The translations under genes were made by a program, and so were the position numbers. DNA of 64,000 nucleotides from Streptomyces triticisoli (GTDB taxonomy: Bacteria; Actinomycetota; Actinomycetes; Streptomycetales; Streptomycetaceae): positions 39,616 through 103,615 of the forward strand of contig NZ_QFDQ01000020.1 of NCBI RefSeq assembly GCF_003270085.1, in the 5' to 3' direction. Of this stretch, positions 7,668 through 15,863 are shown piece by piece (the stretch's first letter is position 1; the number at the start of each line of letters is the position of its first letter). Under the pieces are notes generated by a model. It was not told where the DNA came from, searched no databases, and saw nothing but the letters and a program-made list of their open reading frames with translations.

Positions 7668-10207
7668 GTGGTTTGCCTTTCTGGTTCGGCGAGTCGTGCG
7701 GGCACGCGAGGGCTCTTCGCGGCCCGCAGGGTGAGGACCATCGTCAGTCCGCCGCCGGGCGTGTCCTCGGCGTCGAGCGTGCCGCTCATGGCCTCGGCGA
7801 AGCCGCGCGCCACCGCGAGACCGAGGCCGACGCCGGCTCCGCGCGGGGCGTCGCCGTGGCGCTGGAAAGGCTCGAAGATACGGTCCTTGGCCTCGTCCGG
7901 GACGCCCGGACCGCGGTCGACGACCCGGACCTCGACCCGGTCGGCCATGGCGCTGGCGGACACCAGGACCGGTTCGTCCGGTGGACTGTACTTCACGGCG
8001 TTCTCCACCAGGTTGGCCACCGCGCGCTCCAGCAGCCCGGGGTCGACGGCCACCATCGGCAGGGTCTCCGGCACGTCCAGGTCGACGCTGTCCTCGGGGA
8101 CCCCGCCCAGCGCCATCGGCACCACCTCGTCGAGGTCGATCCCCCGGATCAGCGGGGTGACGGTGCCGGTCTGCAGGCGGGACATGTCCAGCAGGTTGCC
8201 CACGAGGTGGTCGAGCCGGTCGGCGCCCTCCTCGATGCCCTGGAGCAGCTCCGCGCGGTCCTCCTCGGACCACTCGACGTCCTCGGACCTGAGCGAGGAG
8301 ACGGCCGCCTTGATCCCGGCGAGCGGGGTGCGCAGGTCGTGGCTGACGGCGGCGAGCAGCGCGGTGCGGATCCGGTTGCCCTCCGCGAGGGCGCGGGCCC
8401 GGTCGGCCTCCTCTTGCAGGCGGCGGCGCTCCAGGACGACGGCGGCCTGGGCGGCGAAGGCGGCGAGCACCCGGCGGTCGGAGGCGGGCAGCACCCGTCC
8501 GGTCAGCGCCAGCGCCATGTGGTCGCCGACGGGCATGTCGACGTCCGCGTCCTCGGGGCGCTCCAGGGGCCGGCCGGTGCCCACGTGGCCGGCGCACGTC
8601 CAGGGGTCGACGTCGCTCTTCCGCTCCAGCAGTGCCACCGACTCCATGCCGAACGTTTCGCGGACCCGCTCCAGGAGCGCCTCCAGGCTGGTCTCGCCGC
8701 GCAGCACGCTGCCCGCGAGGAAGGACAGTATCTCCGCCTCGGCGCGCAGCCGGGCCGCCTGGTGGGTGCGTCTGGCCGCGAGGTCCACCACCGAGGCCAC
8801 GGACACGGCGACCCCGAAGAAGATCGCGAGGGCGACGATGTTCTTGGGGTCGGCGATGGTGAGCCGGTGCAGGGGCGGGGTGTAGTAGTAGTTCAGCAGG
8901 AGCGAACCGACGGCCGCCGAGGCGAGCGCCGGCAGCAGCCCGCCGAGCAGGGCCGCGGCCACCGTCAGGGCGAGGAACAGCAGCATGTCGTTGGCCAGGC
9001 CCAGGTCCCCGGCGTTCAGCAGCAGCGCGAGGACCACGGGGCCGGCGACGGCGACGGTCCAGCCCCCCACGATCCGGGCCCGGCCGAGGCGTGCGCCTCG
9101 GGCCACCGGCAGCCCGCGTCCCTTGGCGGCCTGTGCGTGGGTGACGATGTGCACGTCGAGGTCGGGGCCCGACTCGCGGGCCACGGTGGCGCCGACGCCG
9201 GGCCCGAAGACGTACTGCCAGCTCTTGCGGCGCGAGGAGCCGAGCACGATCTGGGTGGCGTTGACCCCGCGGGCGAAGTCGAGCAGCGCGGCCGGTACGT
9301 CGTCGCCGACGACGTGGTGGAGGGTGCCGCCCAGGTCCTCCACGAGGGTGCGCTGGACGGCCAGCTCCTTGGGGGAGGCGGAGGTCAGTCCGTCGCTGCG
9401 GGCGATGTAGACGGCCATGACCTCCCCGCCGGCGCCCTTCTCGGCCAGGCGGGCGGCCCGGCGGATCAGGGTGCGCCCCTCGGGGCCGCCGGTCAGGCCG
9501 ACCACGATCCGCTCGCGCGAGCCCCAGATCCTGGAGACCCGGTGCTCGGCACGGTAGCGCTGCAGGTACTCGTCGACCCGGTCGGCCACCCACAGCAGGG
9601 CCAGCTCGCGCAGCGCCGTGAGGTTGCCGGGGCGGAAGTAGTTGGACAGGGCCGCGTCGACCTTGTCCGGCTGGTAGATGTTGCCGTGCGCCATCCGGCG
9701 GCGCAGGGCCTCCGGCGACATGTCGACGAGCTCGACCTGGTCCGCCCGCCGCACCACCTCGTCCGGGACGGTCTCGCGCTGCCGTACGCCCGTGATCGCC
9801 TCCACCACGTCGCCGAGGGACTCCAGGTGCTGGATGTTGACCGTGGAGACGACGTCGATGCCGGCCGCGAGCAGCTCCTCCACGTCCTGCCAGCGCTTGG
9901 CGTTGCGGGAGCCGGGGATGTTGGTGTGGGCGAGCTCGTCCACCAGGGCGACGGCCGGGGCGCGGCGCAGTACGGCGTCGACGTCCATCTCGGTGAAGGT
10001 GCCGCCGCGGTCCTCCAGCTCCTTGCGGGGCACCTGCTCCAGGCCGTGCAGCATCACCTCGGTGCGCGGGCGGTCGTAGTGCTCGACGAACGCGACGACG
10101 CAGTCGGTGCCCCGCTCCACCCGGCGGTGCGCCTCGGACAGCATCGCGTACGTCTTGCCGACGCCCGGCGCCGCACCGAGGTAGATCCGGAGCTTGCCGC
10201 GTGCCAT
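7664..10207 (-). CDS. kdpD: KdpD osmosensitive potassium sensor histidine kinase
   Basis: An 847-aa membrane kinase with the full KdpD layout: N-terminal KdpD domain with a Walker A loop GAAPGVGKT at residues 11-19 and VDELAHTN, a USP-like domain (about 230-370), four closely spaced membrane helices (DUF4118, about 385-490), a GAF domain, then HisKA with the phospho-His in AAVSHDLRTPL (about 630) and HATPase_c with LVENAVKYS and GVGLGLAVARGF. KdpD senses low K+ or turgor and, in some Firmicutes, binds c-di-AMP through the USP domain; I cannot see that signature with confidence here. The stop overlaps kdpE by four bases. Confidence 0.94.
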   Translation of the reverse strand: MARGKLRIYLGAAPGVGKTYAMLSEAHRRVERGTDCVVAFVEHYDRPRTEVMLHGLEQVPRKELEDRGGTFTEMDVDAVLRRAPAVALVDELAHTNIPGSRNAKRWQDVEELLAAGIDVVSTVNIQHLESLGDVVEAITGVRQRETVPDEVVRRADQVELVDMSPEALRRRMAHGNIYQPDKVDAALSNYFRPGNLTALRELALLWVADRVDEYLQRYRAEHRVSRIWGSRERIVVGLTGGPEGRTLIRRAARLAEKGAGGEVMAVYIARSDGLTSASPKELAVQRTLVEDLGGTLHHVVGDDVPAALLDFARGVNATQIVLGSSRRKSWQYVFGPGVGATVARESGPDLDVHIVTHAQAAKGRGLPVARGARLGRARIVGGWTVAVAGPVVLALLLNAGDLGLANDMLLFLALTVAAALLGGLLPALASAAVGSLLLNYYYTPPLHRLTIADPKNIVALAIFFGVAVSVASVVDLAARRTHQAARLRAEAEILSFLAGSVLRGETSLEALLERVRETFGMESVALLERKSDVDPWTCAGHVGTGRPLERPEDADVDMPVGDHMALALTGRVLPASDRRVLAAFAAQAAVVLERRRLQEEADRARALAEGNRIRTALLAAVSHDLRTPLAGIKAAVSSLRSEDVEWSEEDRAELLQGIEEGADRLDHLVGNLLDMSRLQTGTVTPLIRGIDLDEVVPMALGGVPEDSVDLDVPETLPMVAVDPGLLERAVANLVENAVKYSPPDEPVLVSASAMADRVEVRVVDRGPGVPDEAKDRIFEPFQRHGDAPRGAGVGLGLAVARGFAEAMSGTLDAEDTPGGGLTMVLTLRAAKSPRVPARLAEPERQTT

Positions 10208-10324
10208 GGCCTCATTGTCTTCCCGTCGTGCGTGGGGACGCAGCGTCGACCTTACGGCTGCTCAGCGCGGCCCGAGGGGCCCGTGCGGGGGTGGGGACGG
10301 CCCTTGGCGCGACTCTGACGTCGG

Positions 10325-10378
10325 TGCGTCACGGATCTGTCAGCACGTCACGGATCCGTCGGTGCGTCACGGTTCGAC
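10325..10378. repeat. Three 19-bp direct repeats between kdpD and the ABC ATPase
   Basis: The core CGTCACGG begins at 10327, 10346 and 10365, an exact 19-bp period, with GATCYGTC following in the first two copies. The third copy overlaps the stop codon of the ABC ATPase gene. The array lies about 120 bp upstream of kdpD. A regulator-binding iteron set is possible; no function is shown. Confidence 0.6.
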
Positions 10379-11059
10379 GATCCTCCCGTCGCGCAGCTCC
10401 AGGACCCGGTCGGCGAGGTCCAGCAGGGTCGCGTCGTGGGTGGCGACCAGTGCGGTGACTTCCTCGCTGCGGACGACGGCGCGCAGCAGCTCCATCACGG
10501 CGTGGCCGGTCTCCGCGTCCAGCTGACCGGTCGGCTCGTCGGCCATGAGGAGCGCCGGCTCGTTCGCGAGGGCGCGGGCGATGGCCACCCGCTGCTGCTG
10601 GCCGCCGGAGAGCTCACCGGGCCGCTGCCGGGCGTGGTCGGCGAGGCCGACCAGGGACAGCAGCAGCTCGACGCGCTCCTCCCGCTCGCGCGGGTCGGCG
10701 CGACGCAGCCGCAGCGGCACGCCGACGTTCTCCGCGGCCGTGAGGATCGGGATGAGCCCGAAGGACTGGAAGACGAACCCGATGCGGTCCCGGCGCAGGG
10801 CGAGCAGGCCGTCCTCGCCGAGCTCGGACAGGTCCCGGCCGTCGACGTGGACCCGTCCCTCGTCCGGCTCGTCGAGCCCGCCGACGACGTTGAGCAGGGT
10901 GGTCTTGCCGGAGCCGGAGCGGCCCTTGAGGGCGACGAGTTCACCACGCGGCAGCTCGAAGGAGACTCCCCGCAGGGCGTGCACGGTGCCGGCTCCGTGC
11001 CCGAAGGACTTGTGGACGTTCTCGACGCGCACCATGGTCTCGGTGACGACCTGGCTCAT
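10367..11059 (-). CDS. ABC transporter ATP-binding protein (MacB/LolD type), no partner permease
   Basis: A 230-aa soluble ATPase: Walker [10 protein letters not shown] near residue 45, Q-loop in [13 protein letters not shown] signature [15 protein letters not shown] and Walker [13 protein letters not shown]. This type (ABCE3/MacB/LolD/FtsE-like) usually pairs with a FtsX-like permease involved in lipoprotein or peptide export. No permease is present on either side: 634 bp of non-coding DNA lie upstream and kdpD lies downstream. ATG at 11059 has GGGGAGGG upstream. The partner must be encoded elsewhere or be lost. Confidence 0.88.
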   Translation of the reverse strand: MSQVVTETMVRVENVHKSFGHGAGTVHALRGVSFELPRGELVALKGRSGSGKTTLLNVVGGLDEPDEGRVHVDGRDLSELGEDGLLALRRDRIGFVFQSFGLIPILTAAENVGVPLRLRRADPREREERVELLLSLVGLADHARQRPGELSGGQQQRVAIARALANEPALLMADEPTGQLDAETGHAVMELLRAVVRSEEVTALVATHDATLLDLADRVLELRDGRIVEP

Positions 11060-11693
11060 GTGCCCTCCCCGCTGCGGTCCCCCGTGGACCGGGCGTCAGT
11101 ATCACGACCCCCGCCGGTCCCTTCAAGCCCCCAACGGACGCGCGCCCACGATGGTTCCGCTTCAGGAATCCCGTTTCGGGCGGGACCACTGTCCGGCGGC
11201 GCGAGTCCCCTCCGGGACCGCGGCGGGGGCTTCGCCCCGGAGCGCGGCGGACATCCGTCGGCGCGGGCGTGGAGACCGCGTACCTGGTGCGAGTGGGGCC
11301 CTGGCGGGCGGCCGTACGTGCTGGAGGGCGGCCTTACCCGCCGAAGGGCCGCCCCCTTTGGCGGGCCGGATCAACCAACGGCGTCCCTGTGAGGGGCGCG
11401 GCCCTTCAGGTCTGCGACGAAGCGACGGCGACGGCCGGCGCCCCTCGGAAGGAGCACATCGGAAACCGCGGGATCCGGGCACACCCTCACCCGAGCCCCG
11501 CGCACAAGGACCCCAGCCGCACAGAGCCCCTGACCCGGCCCACAGGACCAGACTGCTCCGGCAGACCACGCCGGGCCCCGCGGAGCCGGGCACACCTTCA
11601 CCCGGACCCCGCGCGCGCAGAACCCCCAGCCCCCGCTCACCCGGGCCGACGGACCCCGTGGCCCGGAGCCCCGCCCGGTCCGGCCGGCGGGCC
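11060..11693. other. 634-bp non-coding stretch with degenerate direct repeats
   Basis: No frame here has family features or a good start. Two imperfect direct copies of a segment of about 46-48 bp (11472-11517 and 11583-11630, both containing CCGGGCACACC then TCACCC) lie 111 bp apart. Around 11280-11400 there are GC-rich inverted segments of GCGGCC and GGGCGGCC type, common in Streptomyces intergenic repeats. The frame on the minus strand at 11162-11593 is low-complexity Arg/Pro/Gly and I regard it as non-coding. Confidence 0.5.
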
Positions 11694-12458
11694 CTAGCGG
11701 ACCTCGGTGATCTCCGGGCCGCGCTGGAGCTGGCCCAGGCCGCCGGCGAAGCGGGACTGACCGTCGTCGTCCTGCTGGACGCCCTCGGGCACCATCTGCG
11801 CGTCGTTCGGCAGCTTCAGGACGATCGGGTCGCGGGGCGCCATCGGACCCTCGCCACGGACCACGACCGTGTCCCGGAAGATCTCCTCGAGCAGCCCTGC
11901 CGCCTGCGGCTGCACCGCGCCCTGCCCGGAGATCACCCCGCGCAGGAACCAGCGGGGACCGTCCACACCGACGAACCGCACGACCTGGTAGCCGCCCGTG
12001 CCGTCCGGCAGCTGCACCGGGACCTGGGCGCGCAGCTCCCAGCCCAGCGGCCCTTCGACCTCGTCCACGATGCCGCCCTGCTGGGTGATGCCGGAGGCGA
12101 TCTCCTCACGCACCTCGACCCAGATGCCCTCGCGCTTGGGCGCGGCGAAGGCCTGCAGCTGAACGGCGCTGTCCTGCAGGACGACGGTCGCCGCGACGAT
12201 CGCGTCGCCCGCGACCTCCACCCGCAGCTCCATGCCGTCGACGCCGGGCACGAACAGGCCGCCCAGGTCCACGCGGCCCTCGGCCGGGTCACGCACCTCG
12301 GAGCTGTCCCAGGGCCCGTCGGGCCGCGGTGCGGGCTCGAGCCTCACCCGCTCGCGCTCGCCCTCGTCGTCCGCCTCGGTGTCGACGCTGTCGACGACCT
12401 GCTCGGCCTCGCCGGCCGCGTCCTCGGCGGCACCCTTCTTCTTGCGACGTCCGAACAC
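11694..12458 (-). CDS. DUF3710 domain protein
   Basis: A 254-aa protein with a short basic start (VFGRRKKKG), an acidic linker, then a conserved beta-rich DUF3710 domain (about residues 70-235; [25 protein letters not shown]). It corresponds to Rv2696c. GTG at 12458 has GGAAGGA seven bases upstream and lies one base after the dut stop, so dut and this gene are translationally coupled. Function unknown. The constant coupling to dUTPase across actinobacteria hints at nucleotide or DNA metabolism, by context only. Confidence 0.88.
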   Translation of the reverse strand: MFGRRKKKGAAEDAAGEAEQVVDSVDTEADDEGERERVRLEPAPRPDGPWDSSEVRDPAEGRVDLGGLFVPGVDGMELRVEVAGDAIVAATVVLQDSAVQLQAFAAPKREGIWVEVREEIASGITQQGGIVDEVEGPLGWELRAQVPVQLPDGTGGYQVVRFVGVDGPRWFLRGVISGQGAVQPQAAGLLEEIFRDTVVVRGEGPMAPRDPIVLKLPNDAQMVPEGVQQDDDGQSRFAGGLGQLQRGPEITEVR

Positions 12459-12459
12459 G

Positions 12460-13011
12460 TCACTGTCCTTCCCGGTCGGATACGACCGAAGCGTATCGAT
12501 TCCCACCCGCCGGGCCGCCCACGGCGGCCCGGCCGTTCGTGCCGCTCGCGTCGTCCACGGCGGCGTGGCCACCCGTGGACCCGAAGCCCCCCTCGGCCCG
12601 CGCCGAGCCGGGAAGCTCCGCCACCTCCTGGAAGCGGACCCTCTCGACCTGCTGGACGACCAGTTGGGCAATCCGGTCGAAGCGCTCGAACCGCACGGAC
12701 TCGCGCGGGTCGAGATTCACCACGATCACCTTGATCTCCCCACGGTACCCGGCATCAACCGTCCCCGGGGCATTCACGAGGGCGACACCGCAACGGGCCG
12801 CGAGGCCGGAGCGCGGATGCACGAACGCCGCGTACCCCTCGGGCAGCGCGACAGACACGCCCGTGGGCAGCACGGCCCGCTCCCCCGGCGCCAGTTCGCA
12901 CTCCACGGTGGTGCGCAGATCGGCGCCGGCATCGCCCGGGTGCGCGTACGCCGGAAGCGGTACGTCGGGGTCGACACGCCGGATCAGCACGTTCAGGGGC
13001 TCGCCGCTCAC
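12460..13011 (-). CDS. dut: Deoxyuridine 5'-triphosphate nucleotidohydrolase (dUTPase)
   Basis: A 183-aa homotrimeric dUTPase, converting dUTP to dUMP plus pyrophosphate to keep uracil out of DNA and feed dTMP synthesis. All five motifs are visible: [36 protein letters not shown] with the catalytic Asp, IV DRIAQLV and V the C-terminal [11 protein letters not shown] arm. An Ala/Gly-rich tail of about 35 residues after motif V is longer than in most bacterial forms. GTG at 13011 overlaps the upstream thioesterase stop by four bases (GTGA). Confidence 0.96.
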   Translation of the reverse strand: MSGEPLNVLIRRVDPDVPLPAYAHPGDAGADLRTTVECELAPGERAVLPTGVSVALPEGYAAFVHPRSGLAARCGVALVNAPGTVDAGYRGEIKVIVVNLDPRESVRFERFDRIAQLVVQQVERVRFQEVAELPGSARAEGGFGSTGGHAAVDDASGTNGRAAVGGPAGGNRYASVVSDREGQ

Positions 13012-13592
13012 GGGTTCACCTCGAAGGCACGGGCACGCCGGACCTGGTCCGGGTCGTTCATGGCGGCCCGGATCTCCTCCTCGCGGCCGTGCTCCACGAA
13101 GTGCTCCACCTTGACCTCGATGAAGACGGCGTCGGCGCGCACGGCGACCGGCCCGTCGGGGCCGCCGACGCGTCCGGTGGCCCTGGCGTAGATCTTCCGG
13201 CCGGCCACCGCGATGGCCTCGGCCTCCAGGTACAGGGTCGTGCCGACCGGCACCGGCCGCACGAAGTCGGTCTCCAGCCGCCCGGTCACGGAGATCGTGC
13301 GCAGCAGCCAGTTCAGCGAGCCGAGGGCCTCGTCGAGGGCGGTCGCGAGGACGCCGCCGTGCGCGAGGCCGGGCGCGCCCTGGTGGGCGGGCCGCACGGT
13401 GAACTCGGCGGTGATGCGGACGCCGTCCCCGGCCCGCACCTGCAGGTGCAGCCCGTGCGGCTGCTCACCGCCGCACCCGAAGCACTCTCCGTAGTGCGCG
13501 CCGAGGAGTTCACCGGGCGCGGGGGCGTCAGGGTGCCGCAGGGGTTTCACGGCGTCGGCGGGGGGCTGAAGGGCTGCGGAACTGGCACTCAC
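13008..13592 (-). CDS. PaaI/4HBT-type hotdog thioesterase
   Basis: A 194-aa hotdog-fold protein. The 4HBT core spans about residues 50-170, with the PaaI-like motif GLAHGGVLATALDEALG (HGG plus catalytic acidic residue) and DFVRPVPVGTTL. A CFGCG element near residue 37 precedes the core. Such enzymes hydrolyse acyl-CoA thioesters; the acyl group cannot be predicted. GTG at 13592 follows AAGG; the gene overlaps dut by four bases. Confidence 0.85.
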   Translation of the reverse strand: MSASSAALQPPADAVKPLRHPDAPAPGELLGAHYGECFGCGGEQPHGLHLQVRAGDGVRITAEFTVRPAHQGAPGLAHGGVLATALDEALGSLNWLLRTISVTGRLETDFVRPVPVGTTLYLEAEAIAVAGRKIYARATGRVGGPDGPVAVRADAVFIEVKVEHFVEHGREEEIRAAMNDPDQVRRARAFEVNP

Positions 13593-13649
13593 AGGCGCAG
13601 ACCTTACCCGCGCGTCGGCGCCGACCGGACACCGTGCCAAGCTTGGTGC

Positions 13650-14126
13650 ATGCAGCTCTCCGCGCAGCCGTACGAAGAACGTCTCACCGCACCCCGTTCC
13701 TGGTGGCTGATCAGCCTGCTGATCGGTGTCTCGGTCGCCCTTGTCCTGCTTCCCTTCGGCACCCTGCCGATGCTGGCCGGCCTGGCCGGCGGCACGGCGG
13801 CGACGGCGGTCGTGGTGAGCTCCTACGGCTCGGTGCGCATCCGGGTCGTGGGCGGCCTGCTGATCGCGGGCGAGGCGAAGATCCCGGTCACGGCGCTGGG
13901 CGAGGCTCATGTGCTGGACGCGGAGGAGGCGCGCGCCTGGCGCACCCACAAGGCGGACACCCGGGCCTTCCTGCTGCTGCGCGCCTACATTCCCGGGGCG
14001 CTGCGGGTGGAGGTCACCGACCCGGAGGACCCGACGCCGTACCTGTACCTGTCGACGCGGGAGCCGGAGCGGCTGGCCGAGGCACTGCGGACGGCGCGGG
14101 CGGCCGCGGCGTCGGAGACCGCGTAG
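13650..14126 (+). CDS. DUF3093 membrane protein
   Basis: A 158-aa protein. Two adjacent hydrophobic segments (about residues 18-60, WWLISLLIGVSVALVLLPFG and a Gly/Ala-rich second span) are followed by a soluble beta-rich domain with AYIPGALRVEVTDPEDPTPY. This is DUF3093, the equivalent of Rv2698, divergent from the dut group as in mycobacteria. ATG at 13650 directly precedes the first helix; the ribosome site is weak. Function unknown. Confidence 0.86.
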   Translation: MQLSAQPYEERLTAPRSWWLISLLIGVSVALVLLPFGTLPMLAGLAGGTAATAVVVSSYGSVRIRVVGGLLIAGEAKIPVTALGEAHVLDAEEARAWRTHKADTRAFLLLRAYIPGALRVEVTDPEDPTPYLYLSTREPERLAEALRTARAAAASETA

Positions 14127-14176
14127 GGCACAGCGCCCGTACGGGGTGATGCGGGGCGGGTGCTCCGGGGCCGGCG

Positions 14177-15160
14177 TCAGCGCCCGGGTTCCTCCCCTGC
14201 TTTCCCGGAGCTGTCGGAGTCGTCGGGGCCATCGGGGCCGTTCTGGAGTGCCGGCGGGTTCTCGGGCCGGTCCAGGGGCGGCAGCGTGGGCAGCTCGTCC
14301 CAGGGGACCTGGATCTTGCGCAGGTCGGCGCGGACGTGGGCCGCGAGCCTGCGGGTGTCGTACCGGTTCATGACGGCACCCACGGCGGCGCCCACCATGA
14401 ACGGCATCAGGTTCGGCAGGTTCCGTACCGTGCGCTTCATGACCTGTCGGCGCAGCCGGCGCCTCATCCGGCCGCCGAGGGCCGTGTCGATCGTGGACGG
14501 CTTGTGCACGTCGACGCCGCGCTCCTGTGACCAGGAGGACAGATACACGGTGCTGCGGACCTTCAGACTTCCGGGAGGCCGCACCCCGTACACCTCGTGG
14601 AGCTCGGCGATCAGCTTGAGCTCGATCGCCGCGACCCCGGTGACCTCCGTGGCCAGTTCGGTCGGCATCGCGGGCGGCACGGGCAGCATGGCCGCTGCCC
14701 CGATGCCCGCTCCGACCGTGGAGGAGGCGGCCGCGGCACCCGCCACCAGCTTGTCCGCGAGCTGTTCGGGCCCGAGGCCCGGGAACTGCCGGCGGAGCGT
14801 GGTGAGGTCCCGTACGGGGACCCGCGGAGCCATGTCGATGATCCGGTCGGCGAGGTACGACAGAGCCGCCCTGGCGTGGCTCCCGCTCTTGCGGACGCCC
14901 GTCCTGGCGGCTTCCCCGGCCCTGCTCCGGATCACCGCGGTCCGGCGGGCGGCGGGCGCGGGCCTTCCCGCCGTGGCGGGGTCGCCGCGCCCGGAGACGG
15001 GAGCGAGCGAGGCCGATCCCGCCGGTCCGCTCCTGTCGGAGTCGGATGTACGGGACGGGCCTCGCTCGTCGTCACGCGCGCCGTGAGGGCCGTCGGACGG
15101 CCCCGGGTCCGCTTTCCCGTGGGAGAAGCGGCGCTTCCAAGGAGGGGTCGAGCCAGTCAC
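14177..15160 (-). CDS. EcsC-like conserved hypothetical protein
   Basis: A 327-aa protein. The first 80 residues are Pro/Ser/Arg-rich and look disordered. The central and C-terminal parts carry Gly/Ala-rich amphipathic segments (GAGIGAAAMLPVPPAMPTEL; PNLMPFMVGAAVGAVMNRY), as in EcsC-family proteins that associate with membranes. GTG at 15160 lies 13 bases after the DUF4193 stop, so both are probably one transcript. I assign the EcsC resemblance with moderate confidence and no function. Confidence 0.72.
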   Translation of the reverse strand: MTGSTPPWKRRFSHGKADPGPSDGPHGARDDERGPSRTSDSDRSGPAGSASLAPVSGRGDPATAGRPAPAARRTAVIRSRAGEAARTGVRKSGSHARAALSYLADRIIDMAPRVPVRDLTTLRRQFPGLGPEQLADKLVAGAAAASSTVGAGIGAAAMLPVPPAMPTELATEVTGVAAIELKLIAELHEVYGVRPPGSLKVRSTVYLSSWSQERGVDVHKPSTIDTALGGRMRRRLRRQVMKRTVRNLPNLMPFMVGAAVGAVMNRYDTRRLAAHVRADLRKIQVPWDELPTLPPLDRPENPPALQNGPDGPDDSDSSGKAGEEPGR

Positions 15161-15173
15161 GGCCGACCCTGCC

Positions 15174-15470
15174 TCAGTCGCAGTCGCGGCAGATCGGCTG
15201 GCCGTTCTTCTCCCGGGCCAGCTGGCTGCGGTGATGCACCAGGAAGCAGCTCATGCAGGTGAACTCGTCCTGCTGCTTGGGCAGTACCCGGACGGCCAGT
15301 TCCTCGTTGGAGAGGTCGGCGCCGGGCAACTCCAGTCCTTCCGCGGCCTCGAACTCGTCGACGTCCACTGACGAAGCCGACTTGTCGTTCCGCCTGGCCT
15401 TCAGCTCTTCCAGGCTGTCCGAGTCGACGTCGTCGTCGGTCTTGCGTGGGGTGTCGTAATCGGTTGCCAT
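15174..15470 (-). CDS. DUF4193 zinc-ribbon-like small protein
   Basis: A 98-aa acidic protein. The N-terminal half is rich in Asp/Glu and Lys, and the C-terminus has a paired-cysteine motif CMSCFLVHHRSQLA...CRDCD that should bind zinc. It is the counterpart of Rv2699c. ATG at 15470 has GAGGGGGAG upstream. Function unknown; in mycobacteria the family is conserved and sits in the same neighbourhood. Confidence 0.87.
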   Translation of the reverse strand: MATDYDTPRKTDDDVDSDSLEELKARRNDKSASSVDVDEFEAAEGLELPGADLSNEELAVRVLPKQQDEFTCMSCFLVHHRSQLAREKNGQPICRDCD

Positions 15471-15863
15471 GTCGCTCTCCCCCTCTGGGTGTCTGCGGTG
15501 TCTCCAGCGCACGTAACGCGTGAGAGGCCGGACTTGTGCCCGACCCGAGGCGGAGATTTTGCCTCACATCAAGGTCTGTTACTCAATCGACACCCAACCG
15601 CACTCCTCAAGAGTGATCGGCTTGGATGGCGATCGGGACCGTACACGGTCCGTATGCCGCACTTCAAAGCGGTCTCCCCGTGTACTTCCCGTGATCAGGA
15701 GGCCTGAAAACCCGGATTTTCCCGGCTTTTCCATGGCCTTTGTGATCACGGAGAGTGGATGACCGGAAAACCGCTCATGTGATCGATCACACACGGAAAA
15801 GCCGGGAACGGGCCCCGAAAATTCCGCGCAAAGCGAACATCCCCGCGTGTCGGCGCCATGGTC
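15471..15863. promoter_or_regulatory. Upstream region of the DUF4193 transcript with clustered GATC palindromes
   Basis: This 393-bp gap holds no gene. It contains the perfect 14-bp palindrome TGTGATCGATCACA at 15778-15791, plus TGTGATCAC at 15741-15749 and a related GTGATCA near 15691. The spacing of the TGTGA/TCACA halves (4 nt) differs from the CRP consensus (6 nt). A regulator site for the DUF4193 promoter is plausible but unproved. Confidence 0.45.

Noticed and set aside
7673..10318. 881-codon open frame antisense to kdpD
   Set aside because: Shadow of kdpD; low-complexity Gly/Ala/Arg/Asp residues with no motif.
11162..11593. 143-codon minus-strand frame in the intergenic gap
   Set aside because: Pro/Arg/Gly-rich low complexity, repeats at DNA level and no ribosome site.
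15778..15791. Perfect palindrome as a standard CRP site
   Set aside because: Half-site spacing is 4 nt instead of 6; reported only as an unknown regulatory candidate.
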